Notes under the pieces: model-generated
Told to the model about the DNA's origin: nothing
What the model saw: the letters and a program-made list of their open reading frames with translations, nothing else
The model's database searches: none
Assembly: GCA_022844275.1 (NCBI GenBank)
Contig: JALHMB010000004.1
Coordinates: 538,392 to 602,391, forward strand
Source: Hyphomicrobiaceae bacterium
GTDB lineage: Bacteria > Pseudomonadota > Alphaproteobacteria > Rhizobiales > Hyphomicrobiaceae
Reading direction: 5' to 3'
DNA: 64,000 nucleotides
Translations under genes and position numbers: made by a program
Shown: positions 8,869 to 17,984 of the stretch, piece after piece
Numbering within the stretch: the stretch's first letter is position 1
Layout: each line of letters starts with the position of its first letter

Positions 8869-9288
8869 ATGGCTGACGAGCTCAAGGCCGCGATCATCTC
8901 CTCCTCCTCCGGTCTGCGCGCACAATCAACGCGCATTCGTGTCGTCTCGGAGAACCTTGCGAACGCGAGCGCAACGGCGACCGTGCCGGGCGGCGATCCT
9001 TACGCGCGCAAGACGATCAGCTTCGCCCAGGAGCTCGACCGTGCGAGCGGGCTCAATCTTGTGCGCATCAATGCTATTGGCCGGGATTCGGCGCCCTATC
9101 CTGCGCAACACATGCCCGGGCATCCGGCGGCCGACGCGAACGGCTATGTGAAGCTCGCCAACGTCAATCCGTTGGTCGAGCTTTCGGACATGCGTGAAGC
9201 GCACCGATCCTATGAAGCGAACCTGCAGATGGTGCGGCAGGCGCGCGAGATGATTGGCGACCTCATCGACCTTTTGAAAGGTAAGTGA
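8869..9288 (+). CDS. flgC: Flagellar proximal rod protein FlgC
   Basis: FlgC is a proximal rod subunit. The 139-residue product shows SGLRAQSTRIRVVSENLANASA near the N terminus and the axial C-terminal motif VKLANVNPLVELSDMREAHRSYEANLQMV. AGGGGA stands seven bases before the ATG. The stop codon overlaps the fliE start (TGATG), so the two are translationally coupled. Confidence 0.96.
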   Translation: MADELKAAIISSSSGLRAQSTRIRVVSENLANASATATVPGGDPYARKTISFAQELDRASGLNLVRINAIGRDSAPYPAQHMPGHPAADANGYVKLANVNPLVELSDMREAHRSYEANLQMVRQAREMIGDLIDLLKGK

Positions 9289-9641
9289 TGATCGACTCGA
9301 TTGCAGGTGTGGGCGGACGCGCGCTGCCGGCCGGGCCGGTCGGCGGAATGGCGGACTCAACTCCCGTGTCGGCGCCAAAGATGGCGCCTGTCGCGCCCGG
9401 TGTTACGCCCGTCAGCCAGACGGACAACGACTTTGCGGCGCTCCTCGGCAATGCGATCAGCGAGTTCGGTCAGAAGATGCGCCAGGCCGAGGCCGTCTCG
9501 ATCGGCGGCGTCAAGGGAACGGCGGCGCTGCAGGATGTCGTCGAGCACGTGATGTCGGCCGAGCAGAGCCTGCAGACGGTGATCGCGGTGCGCGACAAGG
9601 TCATCTCGGCCTACCAGGAAATCAGCAGAATGGCGATCTAA
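9288..9641 (+). CDS. fliE: Flagellar hook-basal body protein FliE
   Basis: FliE links the MS ring to the rod and is exported early. The 117-residue product has the conserved C-terminal region DFAALLGNAISEFGQKMRQAE and LQDVVEHVMSAEQSLQTVIAVRDKVISAYQEISRM. The N-terminal 45 residues are low-complexity Pro/Val/Ala. The ATG at 9288 overlaps the flgC stop by one base; a GTG three bases earlier is a weaker choice. Confidence 0.95.
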   Translation: MIDSIAGVGGRALPAGPVGGMADSTPVSAPKMAPVAPGVTPVSQTDNDFAALLGNAISEFGQKMRQAEAVSIGGVKGTAALQDVVEHVMSAEQSLQTVIAVRDKVISAYQEISRMAI

Positions 9642-9659
9642 CCGGAGCGGAAACAGGCT

Positions 9660-10448
9660 ATGCGCGCACTATCCATCGCCGCGACCGGCATGACGGCCCA
9701 GGCGCTCAATGTCGAGGTCATCGCCCACAACGTCGCGAACATCAACACGACGAGCTTCAAGCGCTCCCGCGCCGAGTTCGTCGATCTGCTCTATCAAACG
9801 CAGCTCGCCGCGGGCACGCCTGCCGCGGGCGGCGTCGAAGTTATACCAGAGGGTGCGCGAGTCGGACTTGGCGTGCGCGCGGCCGCGATCCGCAATCTCC
9901 ACCAGCAGGGTGCTCTCGCGCAGACCGGCAACTCGCTCGATCTGGCCATGATGGGACGCGGGTTCTTCCGCGTTACCGGACCCGAGGGCGAGACGCTCTA
10001 TACGCGCGCTGCCGCCTTCAACAAGGACGCGACGGGCCGCGTCGTCACAGCCGAGGGCTATCTCGTGCAGCCTCAGATGTCGGTGCCGCCCGAGGCGACG
10101 GCCATCACCGTCAACGAGCGCGGCGAGGTCTACGCTACCATACCGAACGAGATCGAGCCGCGTCTGCTCGGCCAGCTTTCGGTTGCGAGCTTCGTCAACG
10201 AAGTCGGCCTCGAGCCGCTCGGCGGCAACCTGTGGCGCGAGACCTCGGCCTCCGGTGCGGCGGTGGTTGGCATTCCCGGTGAGAACGGCCTCGGTCGGAT
10301 CAAGCAGGGCTACCTCGAGTCTTCCAACGTCGATCCGGTCAAGGAGATCACCGAGCTGATCTCGGCGCAGCGTGCCTATGAGATGAACTCCAAGATCATC
10401 CAGGCGTCGGACGACATGATGGGCATCGTCACCAAGGGTATCCGGTGA
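9660..10448 (+). CDS. flgG: Flagellar distal rod protein FlgG
   Basis: FlgG builds the distal rod that passes through the P and L rings. The 262-residue length is standard. The N terminus reads IAATGMTAQALNVEVIAHNVANINTTSFKRS and the C terminus QGYLESSNVDPVKEITELISAQRAYEMNSKIIQASD, both diagnostic of FlgG. The gene follows fliE by 18 bases and its stop lies about 50 bases before the preferred flgA start. Confidence 0.97.
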   Translation: MRALSIAATGMTAQALNVEVIAHNVANINTTSFKRSRAEFVDLLYQTQLAAGTPAAGGVEVIPEGARVGLGVRAAAIRNLHQQGALAQTGNSLDLAMMGRGFFRVTGPEGETLYTRAAAFNKDATGRVVTAEGYLVQPQMSVPPEATAITVNERGEVYATIPNEIEPRLLGQLSVASFVNEVGLEPLGGNLWRETSASGAAVVGIPGENGLGRIKQGYLESSNVDPVKEITELISAQRAYEMNSKIIQASDDMMGIVTKGIR

Positions 10449-10501
10449 TGAGCGGCGCCCCACCGTGCCGGGTGGGGAGCGTGACAAGTCAGAGGGGAGC
10501 C

Positions 10502-10966
10502 ATGCGACGCATTCTGCAAGCGGCTGCGGTCAGTCTCGCGGTCGTGTTCGCGCTTTCCGGGGATGCGCAGAGCAGCGGCATGGCCCTGCCCGTGCCGACC
10601 GTCACCATTCTTCAAGGCGACATTGTTTCCGAGGAGTTCATCGGGGAGCAGCGCTTCCTTGTGAGCGCGCGCCAGGTGCAGGGCTTCCACACAACGCGCG
10701 AAGCTGTGGTCGGCAAGGTGGCTCGGCGCGTGCTTCAGGCAGGTCATGCCATCCCGATCAACGCGCTGCGCGATCCCTGGGTGTTCAAGGAGGGAGAGCG
10801 CGTGTCGATCGTGTTCGCCTCGGCCGGGCTCAGCATCGAGGCGACGGGTATCGCGCTCGAACCTGGCGTCGCCGGCAAGCTCATCAGCGTGCGCAACGCG
10901 GATACCGGCCTGATCGTCCGCGGTGTGGTGAATGCCAGCGGCCGCGTGCATGTGGGAGGGGATTGA
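10502..10966 (+). CDS. flgA: Flagellar P-ring assembly chaperone FlgA
   Basis: FlgA is a periplasmic chaperone for assembly of the FlgI P ring. The 154-residue product starts with a signal peptide (RRILQAAAVSLAVVFALSG) and ends with the SAF-like domain (VVGKVARRVLQAGHAIPINALRDP; GEAVSIVF-like strands; NADTGLIVRGVVNASGRVHV). I take the ATG at 10502, preceded by AGAGGGGA, over ATGs at 10445-10448 that would place an odd Cys/Arg stretch before the signal peptide. flgI starts 4 bases after the stop. Confidence 0.93.
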   Translation: MRRILQAAAVSLAVVFALSGDAQSSGMALPVPTVTILQGDIVSEEFIGEQRFLVSARQVQGFHTTREAVVGKVARRVLQAGHAIPINALRDPWVFKEGERVSIVFASAGLSIEATGIALEPGVAGKLISVRNADTGLIVRGVVNASGRVHVGGD

Positions 10967-10970
10967 GGGA

Positions 10971-12083
10971 ATGGTGTCCCAGTTGCGAACGCTGCTCCTT
11001 GCCGTCGTCTCGCTCGCGTTGATCGCGAGCGAGGTGTGGGCGGAGGTGCGCGTCAAGGACATCACGACCGTGCGCGGCGTCCGACCGAACCAGCTTGTCG
11101 GTTACGGCCTGGTCACCGGCCTCAAGGGCACCGGCGACAGCCTGCGCAACGCGCCTTTCACCGAGCAGTCGATGAACTCGATGCTCGAGCGGCTCGGCGT
11201 CAATGTCCGCGGCCTCGACATGCGTACGAAAAATGTCGCCGCTGTTCTGGTGACGGCTGAGCTGCCGGCGTTCTCTGTAGGTGGTAACCGTATTGATGTT
11301 TCCGTTGCCTCACTCGCCGACTCCACTTCGCTTGCCGGTGGCACGCTCGTCATGACCCCACTCCAGGGGGCCGATGGGCAGATCTATGCCGTGGCGCAAG
11401 GGTCGGTCGTCGTTGCCGGCTTCCAGGCCCAGGGGCAGAGCGAGAGCCTGACGCACGGCGTGCCGACCTCGGGGCGCATCACGGGCGGCGCGCTTGTCGA
11501 GCGCGATGCGCCGGATCTGCTCGCCTCGACGCGCACGCTCCACCTCGAGCTGAAGAATCCAGATTTCAGCACCGCCGTTGCCATCGTCGATGCCATCAAC
11601 ACGTACACCCTGCAGACGACGAAGCGCCGATTGGCCAAGGAGGCGGGGCCGAGTTCTCTGGCTGTCGAAGTGCCGAGCGGAACGAGTGCTGCCCGTTTCC
11701 TCGCGAATCTCGGCCAGCTCAAGGTGGAGCCGGATGTGCCGGCCCGCATCATCGTCGACGAGCGCACGGGCACGATCGTCATCAGCCGCAATGTGAAGGT
11801 CAGCCGCGTCGCCGTCACGCACGGCAATCTGACCGTGCGGGTGATCGAGACGCCGGCCGTCTCACAACCGGCGCCGTTCTCGAAGGGCCAGACGGTCGTC
11901 ACCTCGACGACGGAGATCTCGGCCAGTCAGGAGAACGGCAACTTCGCGATTGTCGATGGCGTCGATCTGCAGAGCCTGGTGACCGGTCTCAACCGCATGG
12001 GGCTGAAGCCGCTCGGCATTATCGCAATCCTACAAGCTATCAAGTCGTCGGGTGCGCTGCAGGCCGAACTCGTAGTGCAGTGA
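10971..12083 (+). CDS. flgI: Flagellar P-ring protein FlgI
   Basis: FlgI polymerises into the periplasmic P ring around the rod. The 370-residue product has a signal peptide (LRTLLLAVVSLALIASEVWA, cleavage before EVRVKD), then the family's conserved NQLVGYGLVTGLKGTGDS and NVRGLDMRTKNVAAVLVTAELP, and the C-terminal VDGVDLQSLVTGLNRMGLKP. The ATG at 10971 follows GAGGGA directly. The family start can also be placed upstream, but those codons overlap flgA. Confidence 0.97.
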   Translation: MVSQLRTLLLAVVSLALIASEVWAEVRVKDITTVRGVRPNQLVGYGLVTGLKGTGDSLRNAPFTEQSMNSMLERLGVNVRGLDMRTKNVAAVLVTAELPAFSVGGNRIDVSVASLADSTSLAGGTLVMTPLQGADGQIYAVAQGSVVVAGFQAQGQSESLTHGVPTSGRITGGALVERDAPDLLASTRTLHLELKNPDFSTAVAIVDAINTYTLQTTKRRLAKEAGPSSLAVEVPSGTSAARFLANLGQLKVEPDVPARIIVDERTGTIVISRNVKVSRVAVTHGNLTVRVIETPAVSQPAPFSKGQTVVTSTTEISASQENGNFAIVDGVDLQSLVTGLNRMGLKPLGIIAILQAIKSSGALQAELVVQ

Positions 12084-12093
12084 GGCGCGGCGC

Positions 12094-12738
12094 ATGGAGA
12101 AGATCATGAAGGCAGTGCGGCAAGGGAGGTCCAAGAGTGCGGCGGCGATTGCCCTGCTGCTGGCCTTCGGCGCGCTGACGGAGTCCGCTTCAGCTCAGAC
12201 GCCGCCCGCGAAGGACGCCACGAAGGTCGCGCCGAAGGCGGCGGTGGCTACGCGGCCACCCGCGCCGCCGCGCATGGTGCCGATCGTCCCCGAGCCCAAA
12301 CGCACGCCGCCGGTTCGCGAGCCGGAAAAGCCGCTCTCCGTCTCCGACCAGTACTGCCGTGCTGTGCTCGAGCCGGCCCGCGAGGCACGCTACGCGCACC
12401 AGACGGCGGAGATCGAGGCGCTGAGCCGAGCGCTCGACGACCGCATGGCCAAGATCGAGTCGCGAATCGCGGAGCTCAAGGAATGGGTGGCGCGGCGCGA
12501 GGACTTCGCCAATCGCACCAACGAGCAGCTCGTTACGATCTACTCCGGCATGCGCCCGGAGGCAGCTTCCGAGCAGCTTGCGAAGCTCGAAGAGAGTGCC
12601 GCGGCTGCGATCCTAAGCAAGCTCGCGCCCCGAGTAGCCAGCCAAATCCTCAATGACATGCCGCCCGAGAGGGCCGCGAAGCTCGCCATGATCCTCATGG
12701 GGGCATCGCGCAAGAACGACCCCGGAGGCGGATCGTGA
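12094..12738 (+). CDS. motE: MotE-family MotC chaperone
   Basis: In rhizobia MotE is a periplasmic chaperone that stabilises MotC, and its gene lies between flgI and flgH, as here. The 214-residue product has a signal peptide (AAAIALLLAFGALTESASA), a Pro-rich stretch (about 45-80), a coiled-coil helix pair (EIEALSRALDDRMAKIESRIAEL) and the MgtE-N-like end ILSKLAPRVASQILNDMPPERAAKLAMILMG. A conserved Cys (QYCRAVL) may serve disulphide bonding. Its stop overlaps the flgH GTG start. Confidence 0.88.
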   Translation: MEKIMKAVRQGRSKSAAAIALLLAFGALTESASAQTPPAKDATKVAPKAAVATRPPAPPRMVPIVPEPKRTPPVREPEKPLSVSDQYCRAVLEPAREARYAHQTAEIEALSRALDDRMAKIESRIAELKEWVARREDFANRTNEQLVTIYSGMRPEAASEQLAKLEESAAAAILSKLAPRVASQILNDMPPERAAKLAMILMGASRKNDPGGGS

Positions 12739-13535
12739 TCACATTTCGCGACACTTCAAGTCGCTCAGCGACGGTGCGCAATGTCTCTGGGGCGCTCTGG
12801 CGGGCGCGTGTCGGCCTGCTGGCGCTTGTCGCGACGGTAGGGGTCGGCTGCTCAGTGAAGACCGACGAGATCAACAAGGAGCCGTCCTTGAGCCCGGTGG
12901 GCGCCGGCATCGAACAAAAAGCTGTGACGCCGGCGACGTACGATCACATGCACCGGGCAGCCTTTCAAACACCGACAGGACACAACAGCTCATCGCTCTG
13001 GACGCAGCGTGGCGCGGACCTTTTCCGTGATCGCCGCGCGCGCCGCCTCGGCGACATCCTGACGGTCAACATCTCCATGAAGGACAAGGCGATCATGGAC
13101 AACCGCTCGAAGCGTACGCGCGATTCCGCGCATGGCTTCGGGCTCGACTGGGCGCACGACGTGGCTACCTTCGGGGTCGCGTCCTCAGGCAAGGCAGCCG
13201 TCAATTCCGCCCTCAAGTCCAATACGGCCTCGGACGGCAAGGGCGAGATCGAGCGTTCCGAAAACATCGATCTGAGGCTCGCTGCCGTCGTCACCGACGT
13301 GCTGCCCAACGGCAACCTGCTGATCCAGGGATCGCAGGAGGTACGCGTCAACTACGAGCTGCGCGTGCTCACGTTCACCGGTGTCGTGAACATCAGCGAC
13401 ATCCGCGCCGACAATACGATCCCCTACGAGCGCATTGCGGAGGCGCGCATCTCATACGGGGGTCGCGGACGCTCGATGGAGGTCCAGCAGCCGGCCTGGG
13501 GCCACCAGATCATCGATCAGGTCAGCCCGTTCTGA
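12735..13535 (+). CDS. flgH: Flagellar L-ring lipoprotein FlgH
   Basis: FlgH forms the L ring in the outer membrane. The 266-residue product has a lipoprotein signal with lipobox VGVGC near residue 38, then SLWTQRGADLFRDRRARRLGDILTV and the C-terminal GVVNISDIRADNTIPYERIAEARISYGGRG, both typical. The start is GTG at 12735, overlapping the motE stop and preceded by GGAGGCGG. A later in-frame GTG at 12774 would also keep the lipobox. Confidence 0.96.
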   Translation: MITFRDTSSRSATVRNVSGALWRARVGLLALVATVGVGCSVKTDEINKEPSLSPVGAGIEQKAVTPATYDHMHRAAFQTPTGHNSSSLWTQRGADLFRDRRARRLGDILTVNISMKDKAIMDNRSKRTRDSAHGFGLDWAHDVATFGVASSGKAAVNSALKSNTASDGKGEIERSENIDLRLAAVVTDVLPNGNLLIQGSQEVRVNYELRVLTFTGVVNISDIRADNTIPYERIAEARISYGGRGRSMEVQQPAWGHQIIDQVSPF

Positions 13536-13557
13536 AGCACCAGGGATCGTCGGGTAG

Positions 13558-14091
13558 ATGGCTGAGGAAACCGAAGGCAAGGCAGCGGGAAGGGGCGGAA
13601 AAGGCGCCTTTATCATCGCCGTGGTCCTGCTCGCAGTCGTTGGCGCCGGTGCGGGTGCGGGCTTCAGCCTGATGTTCCTAAATGCCGGCGCCGCGCCGCA
13701 TGATGCTGGGGCGGGCAAGCGCGATCTGCAGATCGTTCAGGGATCGGCCAAGCATGGCGAAGGGGGCGCCGCTCCCAAAAGTGCCAGTGAGCCGAGCAAG
13801 GTCTTGATCTCGAATCTCGATCCGATCCTCGTGACGCTCTCCGGCCCGCAGCGGAGCTGGGCGCGGCTCGAGCTCGGTGTCATCCTCGATGCCCCGGCTG
13901 CGGCCGATGACGGCGTGCTCCTCAAGTCCATGACCGAGGACATCATGAGCTACATGCGCACCGTGCCGCTCACTCACGTCGAGAGCGCCGCTGGCGTCGA
14001 GTACCTGCGCGAGGATATCGAGGAGATCGCACGCCTGCGCAGCAAAGGGCGGGCCCGCAGCGTTGTCTTGCGTTCGCTGGTGGTCGAATGA
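13558..14091 (+). CDS. fliL: Flagellar basal body-associated protein FliL
   Basis: FliL is a single-pass inner-membrane protein that supports the stator. The 177-residue product has one anchor (about 18-41, AFIIAVVLLAVVGAGAGAGF), a low-complexity linker, and a periplasmic stomatin-like domain (VLISNLDPILVTLSGPQRSWARLELGVILD; TVPLTHVESAAGVEYLREDIEEIARLR). It precedes fliP with a 4-base overlap, the rhizobial order. Confidence 0.92.
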   Translation: MAEETEGKAAGRGGKGAFIIAVVLLAVVGAGAGAGFSLMFLNAGAAPHDAGAGKRDLQIVQGSAKHGEGGAAPKSASEPSKVLISNLDPILVTLSGPQRSWARLELGVILDAPAAADDGVLLKSMTEDIMSYMRTVPLTHVESAAGVEYLREDIEEIARLRSKGRARSVVLRSLVVE

Positions 14092-14843
14092 GGCGCCTTG
14101 CAGTCATAGTCGCCGTTGTGGCGCTGCTTCTGCCGGGGGCGGCCCTGGCGCAGACGATCAACCTGCAGGACCTGATCCCGGACGGTCAAGGCTCGACCAG
14201 CGCGCGCATTCTCCAGCTCATCGCCCTACTCTCAGTGTTGTCGGTGGCGCCGGGGTTGCTCGTCACGGTCACGTGCTTCACACGCTTTATCATCGCCCTG
14301 TCGTTCCTGCGCTCGGGCGTCGGTCTCCCCTCGACACCATCGAATATCGTTCTGATCAGCCTCGCGCTCTTCATGACTTTCTTCGTGATGTCGCCGGTCT
14401 TCGACCGCATGTGGACCGAGGGCGTGCAGCCGCTCATGGAGAACCGGATCAACGAGCGCGAAGCCTACCAGCGCATGACGCGACCTCTGCGTGAGTTCAT
14501 GCAGGCGAACGTGCGCGAGAAGGATATTCAGCTCTTCGAGGGCATCTCGCGAGGCCGCACGCCGCAGGCGACGCCCGACGCTTCGGGCCAGCCCGTCGAG
14601 GTCGACATGCGCGTGCTGGTCCCGGCCTTCATGATCTCGGAGCTGAGGCGCGGCTTTGAAATCGGCTTCCTGATCATCCTGCCGTTCCTGGTCATCGACC
14701 TCATCGTCGCTACGCTCGTGATGTCCATGGGCATGATGATGTTGCCCCCGACGGCGATCTCGTTGCCGTTCAAGGTGCTGTTCTTCGTATTGATCGACGG
14801 CTGGAATCTGCTCGTTGGCGGGCTTGTGCGCTCATTCGGGTAG
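14088..14843 (+). CDS. fliP: Flagellar export gate protein FliP
   Basis: FliP forms the core of the export gate with FliQ and FliR. The 251-residue product starts with a cleavable signal peptide (LAVIVAVVALLLPGAALA) as usual for FliP, then TCFTRFIIALSFLRSGVG, VDMRVLVPAFMISELRRGFEIGF and MGMMMLPPTAISLPFKVLFF, which are diagnostic. It ends the operon before the flagellin promoter region. No fliO is seen beside it; rhizobial clusters usually lack a recognisable fliO. Confidence 0.97.
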   Translation: MRRLAVIVAVVALLLPGAALAQTINLQDLIPDGQGSTSARILQLIALLSVLSVAPGLLVTVTCFTRFIIALSFLRSGVGLPSTPSNIVLISLALFMTFFVMSPVFDRMWTEGVQPLMENRINEREAYQRMTRPLREFMQANVREKDIQLFEGISRGRTPQATPDASGQPVEVDMRVLVPAFMISELRRGFEIGFLIILPFLVIDLIVATLVMSMGMMMLPPTAISLPFKVLFFVLIDGWNLLVGGLVRSFG

Positions 14844-15059
14844 GTGCGACGAAAAAATTCCTAAGTGTGTGCAGATAAGGATTGGCTAATCCGACGAACA
14901 AAGTTAACTGGGGGTTAGTACATCAACGGTACAACTTGCGTCGATAGCGGGCCGGAGGGGGGCGTCCTACAGGGATGCACGCCGGGGGCATGATGCCGAC
15001 TCGCTATACCGGACGATCCGGTATGTCCCAACCAGTACATCTCCTTACGGGGCATACGA
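14844..15059 (+). promoter_or_regulatory. Flagellin promoter and 5' leader with a hairpin
   Basis: This 216-base gap between fliP and flagellin must hold the flagellin promoter. Bases 14868-14920 are AT-richer and the likeliest promoter position, but I cannot assign boxes. A perfect 8-bp hairpin, ATACCGGA-CGA-TCCGGTAT, lies at 15006-15024, 35 bases before the start codon. Only a weak Shine-Dalgarno (ACGGGG) follows. Because flbT is encoded in this cluster and FlbT is known to act on flagellin leaders, this hairpin is a candidate target; that is inference. Confidence 0.5.
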
Positions 15060-16100
15060 ATGGCCAACAGCATTAACACCAATTTCGCCGCGCAGACCGC
15101 GCTGCAGAGCCTCAACAGCATCAACAAGAACATGCTCACGACGCAGAACCGGATCTCGACCGGTCTTCGCGTCGCGTCGGCTGAGGACAGCGCCGCCTAC
15201 TGGTCGATGGCGACCTCCATGCGCGCCGACAACAAGTCGCTCTCGGCCGTCAACGACGCGCTCGGAATTGGCGCCGCCATGATCGACACGGCCTACACCG
15301 GCATGAACGCCGCGATCGACGTCGTCAAGGAGATGGGCTCGCTGCTCGTTGCCGCGCGCCAGCCGGGCGTCAACAAGGCCGATATCCAGACCGAAATCGA
15401 CGAGCTGCAGAACCAGCTCCGCACAATCTCCAAGTCGGCCTCGATCGCCGGTGAAAACTGGCTAGCCGTCGACACTGGCGGTGCCTCCTACCAGGCGTCC
15501 GAGTCGGTCGTCGCTTCGTTCTCGCGCAGCACCGGCGAGTTCGGCTCTCAGGTTTCTGTTGGCACGATGTCGGTCAGTGTCTCGACCTTCTTCCTGCTCG
15601 ACGCCAACACCGATGGCGCTGCGGGCTCTGATCCGGACACGGGCAGCGCCGGCCCCGAGGCGCTTGGCATCCTTGGCTCGACGCGCCTGACGCGCGCTGA
15701 CTCCGACGCTGGCGGCGTGGCGCGCGGCTCGATCGATGCGGCTGGCACGATCGTGCTCGTGAACTACGACGTGGATACCGCTGCCACGGCCGAGATCGAC
15801 ATCACGAACGCAACCGACGAGGAGCTGGAGGACTACATCCAGGCCGTCGACGCGGCGCTGACCGAGATGACCGGTGCGGCCACCATCGTGGGTTCGACGA
15901 AGAAGCGCATCGACATCCAGAAGTCCTTCGTCGGCAACCTCATGGACGCCCTCGATCGCTCGATCTCGACACTCGTCGACGCCGACATGAACGCCGAGTC
16001 GACCCGCCTCCAGGCGCTGCAGGTCCAGCAGCAGCTCGGCATCCAGGCGCTGTCGATCGCCAACTCGAGCAGCCAGAACATCCTCTCGCTGTTCCGCTAA
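15060..16100 (+). CDS. Flagellin
   Basis: This 346-residue protein is the filament subunit. The D0/D1 N-terminal part (SINTNFAAQTALQSLNSINKNM, TTQNRISTGLRVASAEDSAAYWSMATSMR) and the C-terminal part (DADMNAESTRLQALQVQQQLGIQALSIANSSSQNILSLFR) are conserved, and the middle (about 160-270) is variable and Asp/Gly/Ala-rich (DANTDGAAGSDPDTG). It is the only flagellin in the window; other copies may lie elsewhere. It has its own leader and a strong terminator, so it is probably a single-gene transcript regulated by FlaF/FlbT. Confidence 0.97.
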   Translation: MANSINTNFAAQTALQSLNSINKNMLTTQNRISTGLRVASAEDSAAYWSMATSMRADNKSLSAVNDALGIGAAMIDTAYTGMNAAIDVVKEMGSLLVAARQPGVNKADIQTEIDELQNQLRTISKSASIAGENWLAVDTGGASYQASESVVASFSRSTGEFGSQVSVGTMSVSVSTFFLLDANTDGAAGSDPDTGSAGPEALGILGSTRLTRADSDAGGVARGSIDAAGTIVLVNYDVDTAATAEIDITNATDEELEDYIQAVDAALTEMTGAATIVGSTKKRIDIQKSFVGNLMDALDRSISTLVDADMNAESTRLQALQVQQQLGIQALSIANSSSQNILSLFR

Positions 16101-16112
16101 GAAACCTGAAGA

Positions 16113-16150
16113 CGCGCGGGCTCCCGATCGGAGCCCGCGCGTTTTCTTTT
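16113..16150 (+). terminator. Rho-independent terminator after flagellin
   Basis: A 12-bp GC-rich stem (16113-16124 with 16130-16141, 5-base loop) is followed directly by TTTTCTTTT. It starts 13 bases after the flagellin stop. Confidence 0.92.
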
Positions 16151-16316
16151 TGAAGGCTGCTACTGCAGAATAGAGCGGTGCGTTCCCGACATCTTGCCAT
16201 GCGATATGGCAACGCCACGACGCGTCCCGCGCTCTCCGCACGCATACCGACAACTTCGCGCAAGGTTCCTGGCCGATGGTTGATCCTCGAGCCATTCCTC
16301 ATGCGCATGTGTGGTG

Positions 16317-17984
16317 ATGCCCAGCAGTGAACAACTCTCTCGACTGATGTCGGGCCTGGCGGCGCTCGGTGCCCGCCGTCTCATGCTTCTTGCGCTGGTC
16401 GGCCTCTCCGTGATGGCGGCGGTGGTGACCGCGGCCGTGCATCTCGGCCGACCCGCCATGCAGCCGATATACACCGGCCTTTCAGCCCAGGACGTCTCGC
16501 GCATTACGGCCGCGCTGGCCGAGGCAGGCATCTCCTTCGATGTCAATGAGCAGCGCAGCGCTGTCATGGTAGCCTTCGGGCAGACGGCGCGCGCGCGGTC
16601 TCTTCTCGCGCAGAAGGGACTGCCGAACAGCTCGCGCGCGGGCTACGAGTTGTTCGATCAGATGGGTTCGATCGGTCTCACCTCGTTCATGCAGGAAGTG
16701 ACGCGCGTACGTGCGCTCGAGGGTGAGATCGCACGCACAATCCAGGCCCTCGATGGTGTTGCCGCAGCGCGCGTGCATCTCGTGCTCGCCGATCCCGGTT
16801 CCTTCCGTCGCGAGCGCCGCGATCCCTCTGCCTCCGTTCTGCTGCGCATCGACGAGCGCTGGCAGAACTCGGCCTCGCAAGCCGTTCGCCATATTGTTGC
16901 GGCGGCGGTGCCCGGCATGAAGATTGAGCAGGTCAATGTCGCGGCAACTGATGGCCGCCTGCTCGCTTCCGGCGGTGACGAGCTTACGCTTGGCACGGCC
17001 AAGCACGCCGAAATGGAGCGAGCGATGGCCGCCGAGCTCGAGCAGCGCGCAAGCCGCACGCTCTCGGCCATGCTCGGGACCGGCAACTACCAGGTGAGCG
17101 CCACGGTTCGCCTCGATGTCGACCGTCAGCAGGTCAATGAGACCACCTTCGATCCGAAGTCGCGCATCGAGCGCTCGGTCCGCACAGTCAAGCAATCGGG
17201 CCAGTCGGAAGACAGCGGCACGAAGCCCGCAGTCGGCGTCGTGGCCAACCTTCCCAAAGAGGAGACCTCGCAGGCAGAGGGCGAGAAGCGCCGTCAGCGC
17301 GAGGATCGGCGCGAAGAGCTGGTCAACTACGAGCTCAACACAAAGACGACGCAGACGGTGCGCGAGGGCTACCGCGTAAAGCGGCAGGCCATCGCGGTCG
17401 TCATCAGCCGCAAGCACCTTGCCGAAACGCTTGGCGGTAACGCGACGCCCGAAGCGCAGGAGGCGCGACTTGGCGAGTTGAAGCGTCTTGTTGCCGCGGC
17501 GACCGGTGCCAGCGCCGAGCGCGAGGATCTGGTCGAGATCGCGGCTGTCGACTTCACGGCCGGCGATGGCGCGCTGTCGCCGGTGCCCGGGCCTGGAATT
17601 CGCGACTACCTGCTCATGAATGCCGGCACGGCGATGAATGCGATCGCCATGCTCGGCGTCGTCTTCCTCGTCGTCTGGTTCGGTCTTCGGCCGATGACCA
17701 GAATGCTTGGTGAGCAACCGGCCATTGCGCTCGATTCAGCTGCTTCGCATGCTCTGGAGCATCAGGCGGGCGGGGCCGGCGGCGCGCCTGCTCTCGCGCC
17801 CCCGCAGGGCGAAGTCACCAGTCTCGTGCCGGATCACTCGCATGACGGCGGGGGGCAGCAGGCGCCGCGGCGCAAGAACAATGCGGCGATGCGCGAGAAG
17901 CTTGAGGCGCTCGTCGAGTCGGATGCAGCCGAGGTGACGAAAGTGCTCAAGGGCTGGATGCAGAACGCGAAGACCGCAGCATGA
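16317..17984 (+). CDS. fliF: Flagellar MS-ring protein FliF
   Basis: FliF forms the MS ring in the inner membrane and carries FliG. The 555-residue product has an N-terminal anchor (LMLLALVGLSVMAAVVTAAV), the ring-building YscJ-like domain (PIYTGLSAQDVSRITAALAEAGI; GYELFDQMGSIGLTSFMQEVTRVRALEGEIARTI; VHLVLADPGSF) and a second anchor near residue 430 (AMNAIAMLGVVFLVVWFGLRP). The C-terminal end (MREKLEALVESDAAEVTKVLKGWM) is the FliG-binding tail. The ATG at 16317 is preferred; GTGs at 16311 and 16314 are possible. No clear Shine-Dalgarno is seen. Confidence 0.96.
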   Translation: MPSSEQLSRLMSGLAALGARRLMLLALVGLSVMAAVVTAAVHLGRPAMQPIYTGLSAQDVSRITAALAEAGISFDVNEQRSAVMVAFGQTARARSLLAQKGLPNSSRAGYELFDQMGSIGLTSFMQEVTRVRALEGEIARTIQALDGVAAARVHLVLADPGSFRRERRDPSASVLLRIDERWQNSASQAVRHIVAAAVPGMKIEQVNVAATDGRLLASGGDELTLGTAKHAEMERAMAAELEQRASRTLSAMLGTGNYQVSATVRLDVDRQQVNETTFDPKSRIERSVRTVKQSGQSEDSGTKPAVGVVANLPKEETSQAEGEKRRQREDRREELVNYELNTKTTQTVREGYRVKRQAIAVVISRKHLAETLGGNATPEAQEARLGELKRLVAAATGASAEREDLVEIAAVDFTAGDGALSPVPGPGIRDYLLMNAGTAMNAIAMLGVVFLVVWFGLRPMTRMLGEQPAIALDSAASHALEHQAGGAGGAPALAPPQGEVTSLVPDHSHDGGGQQAPRRKNNAAMREKLEALVESDAAEVTKVLKGWMQNAKTAA

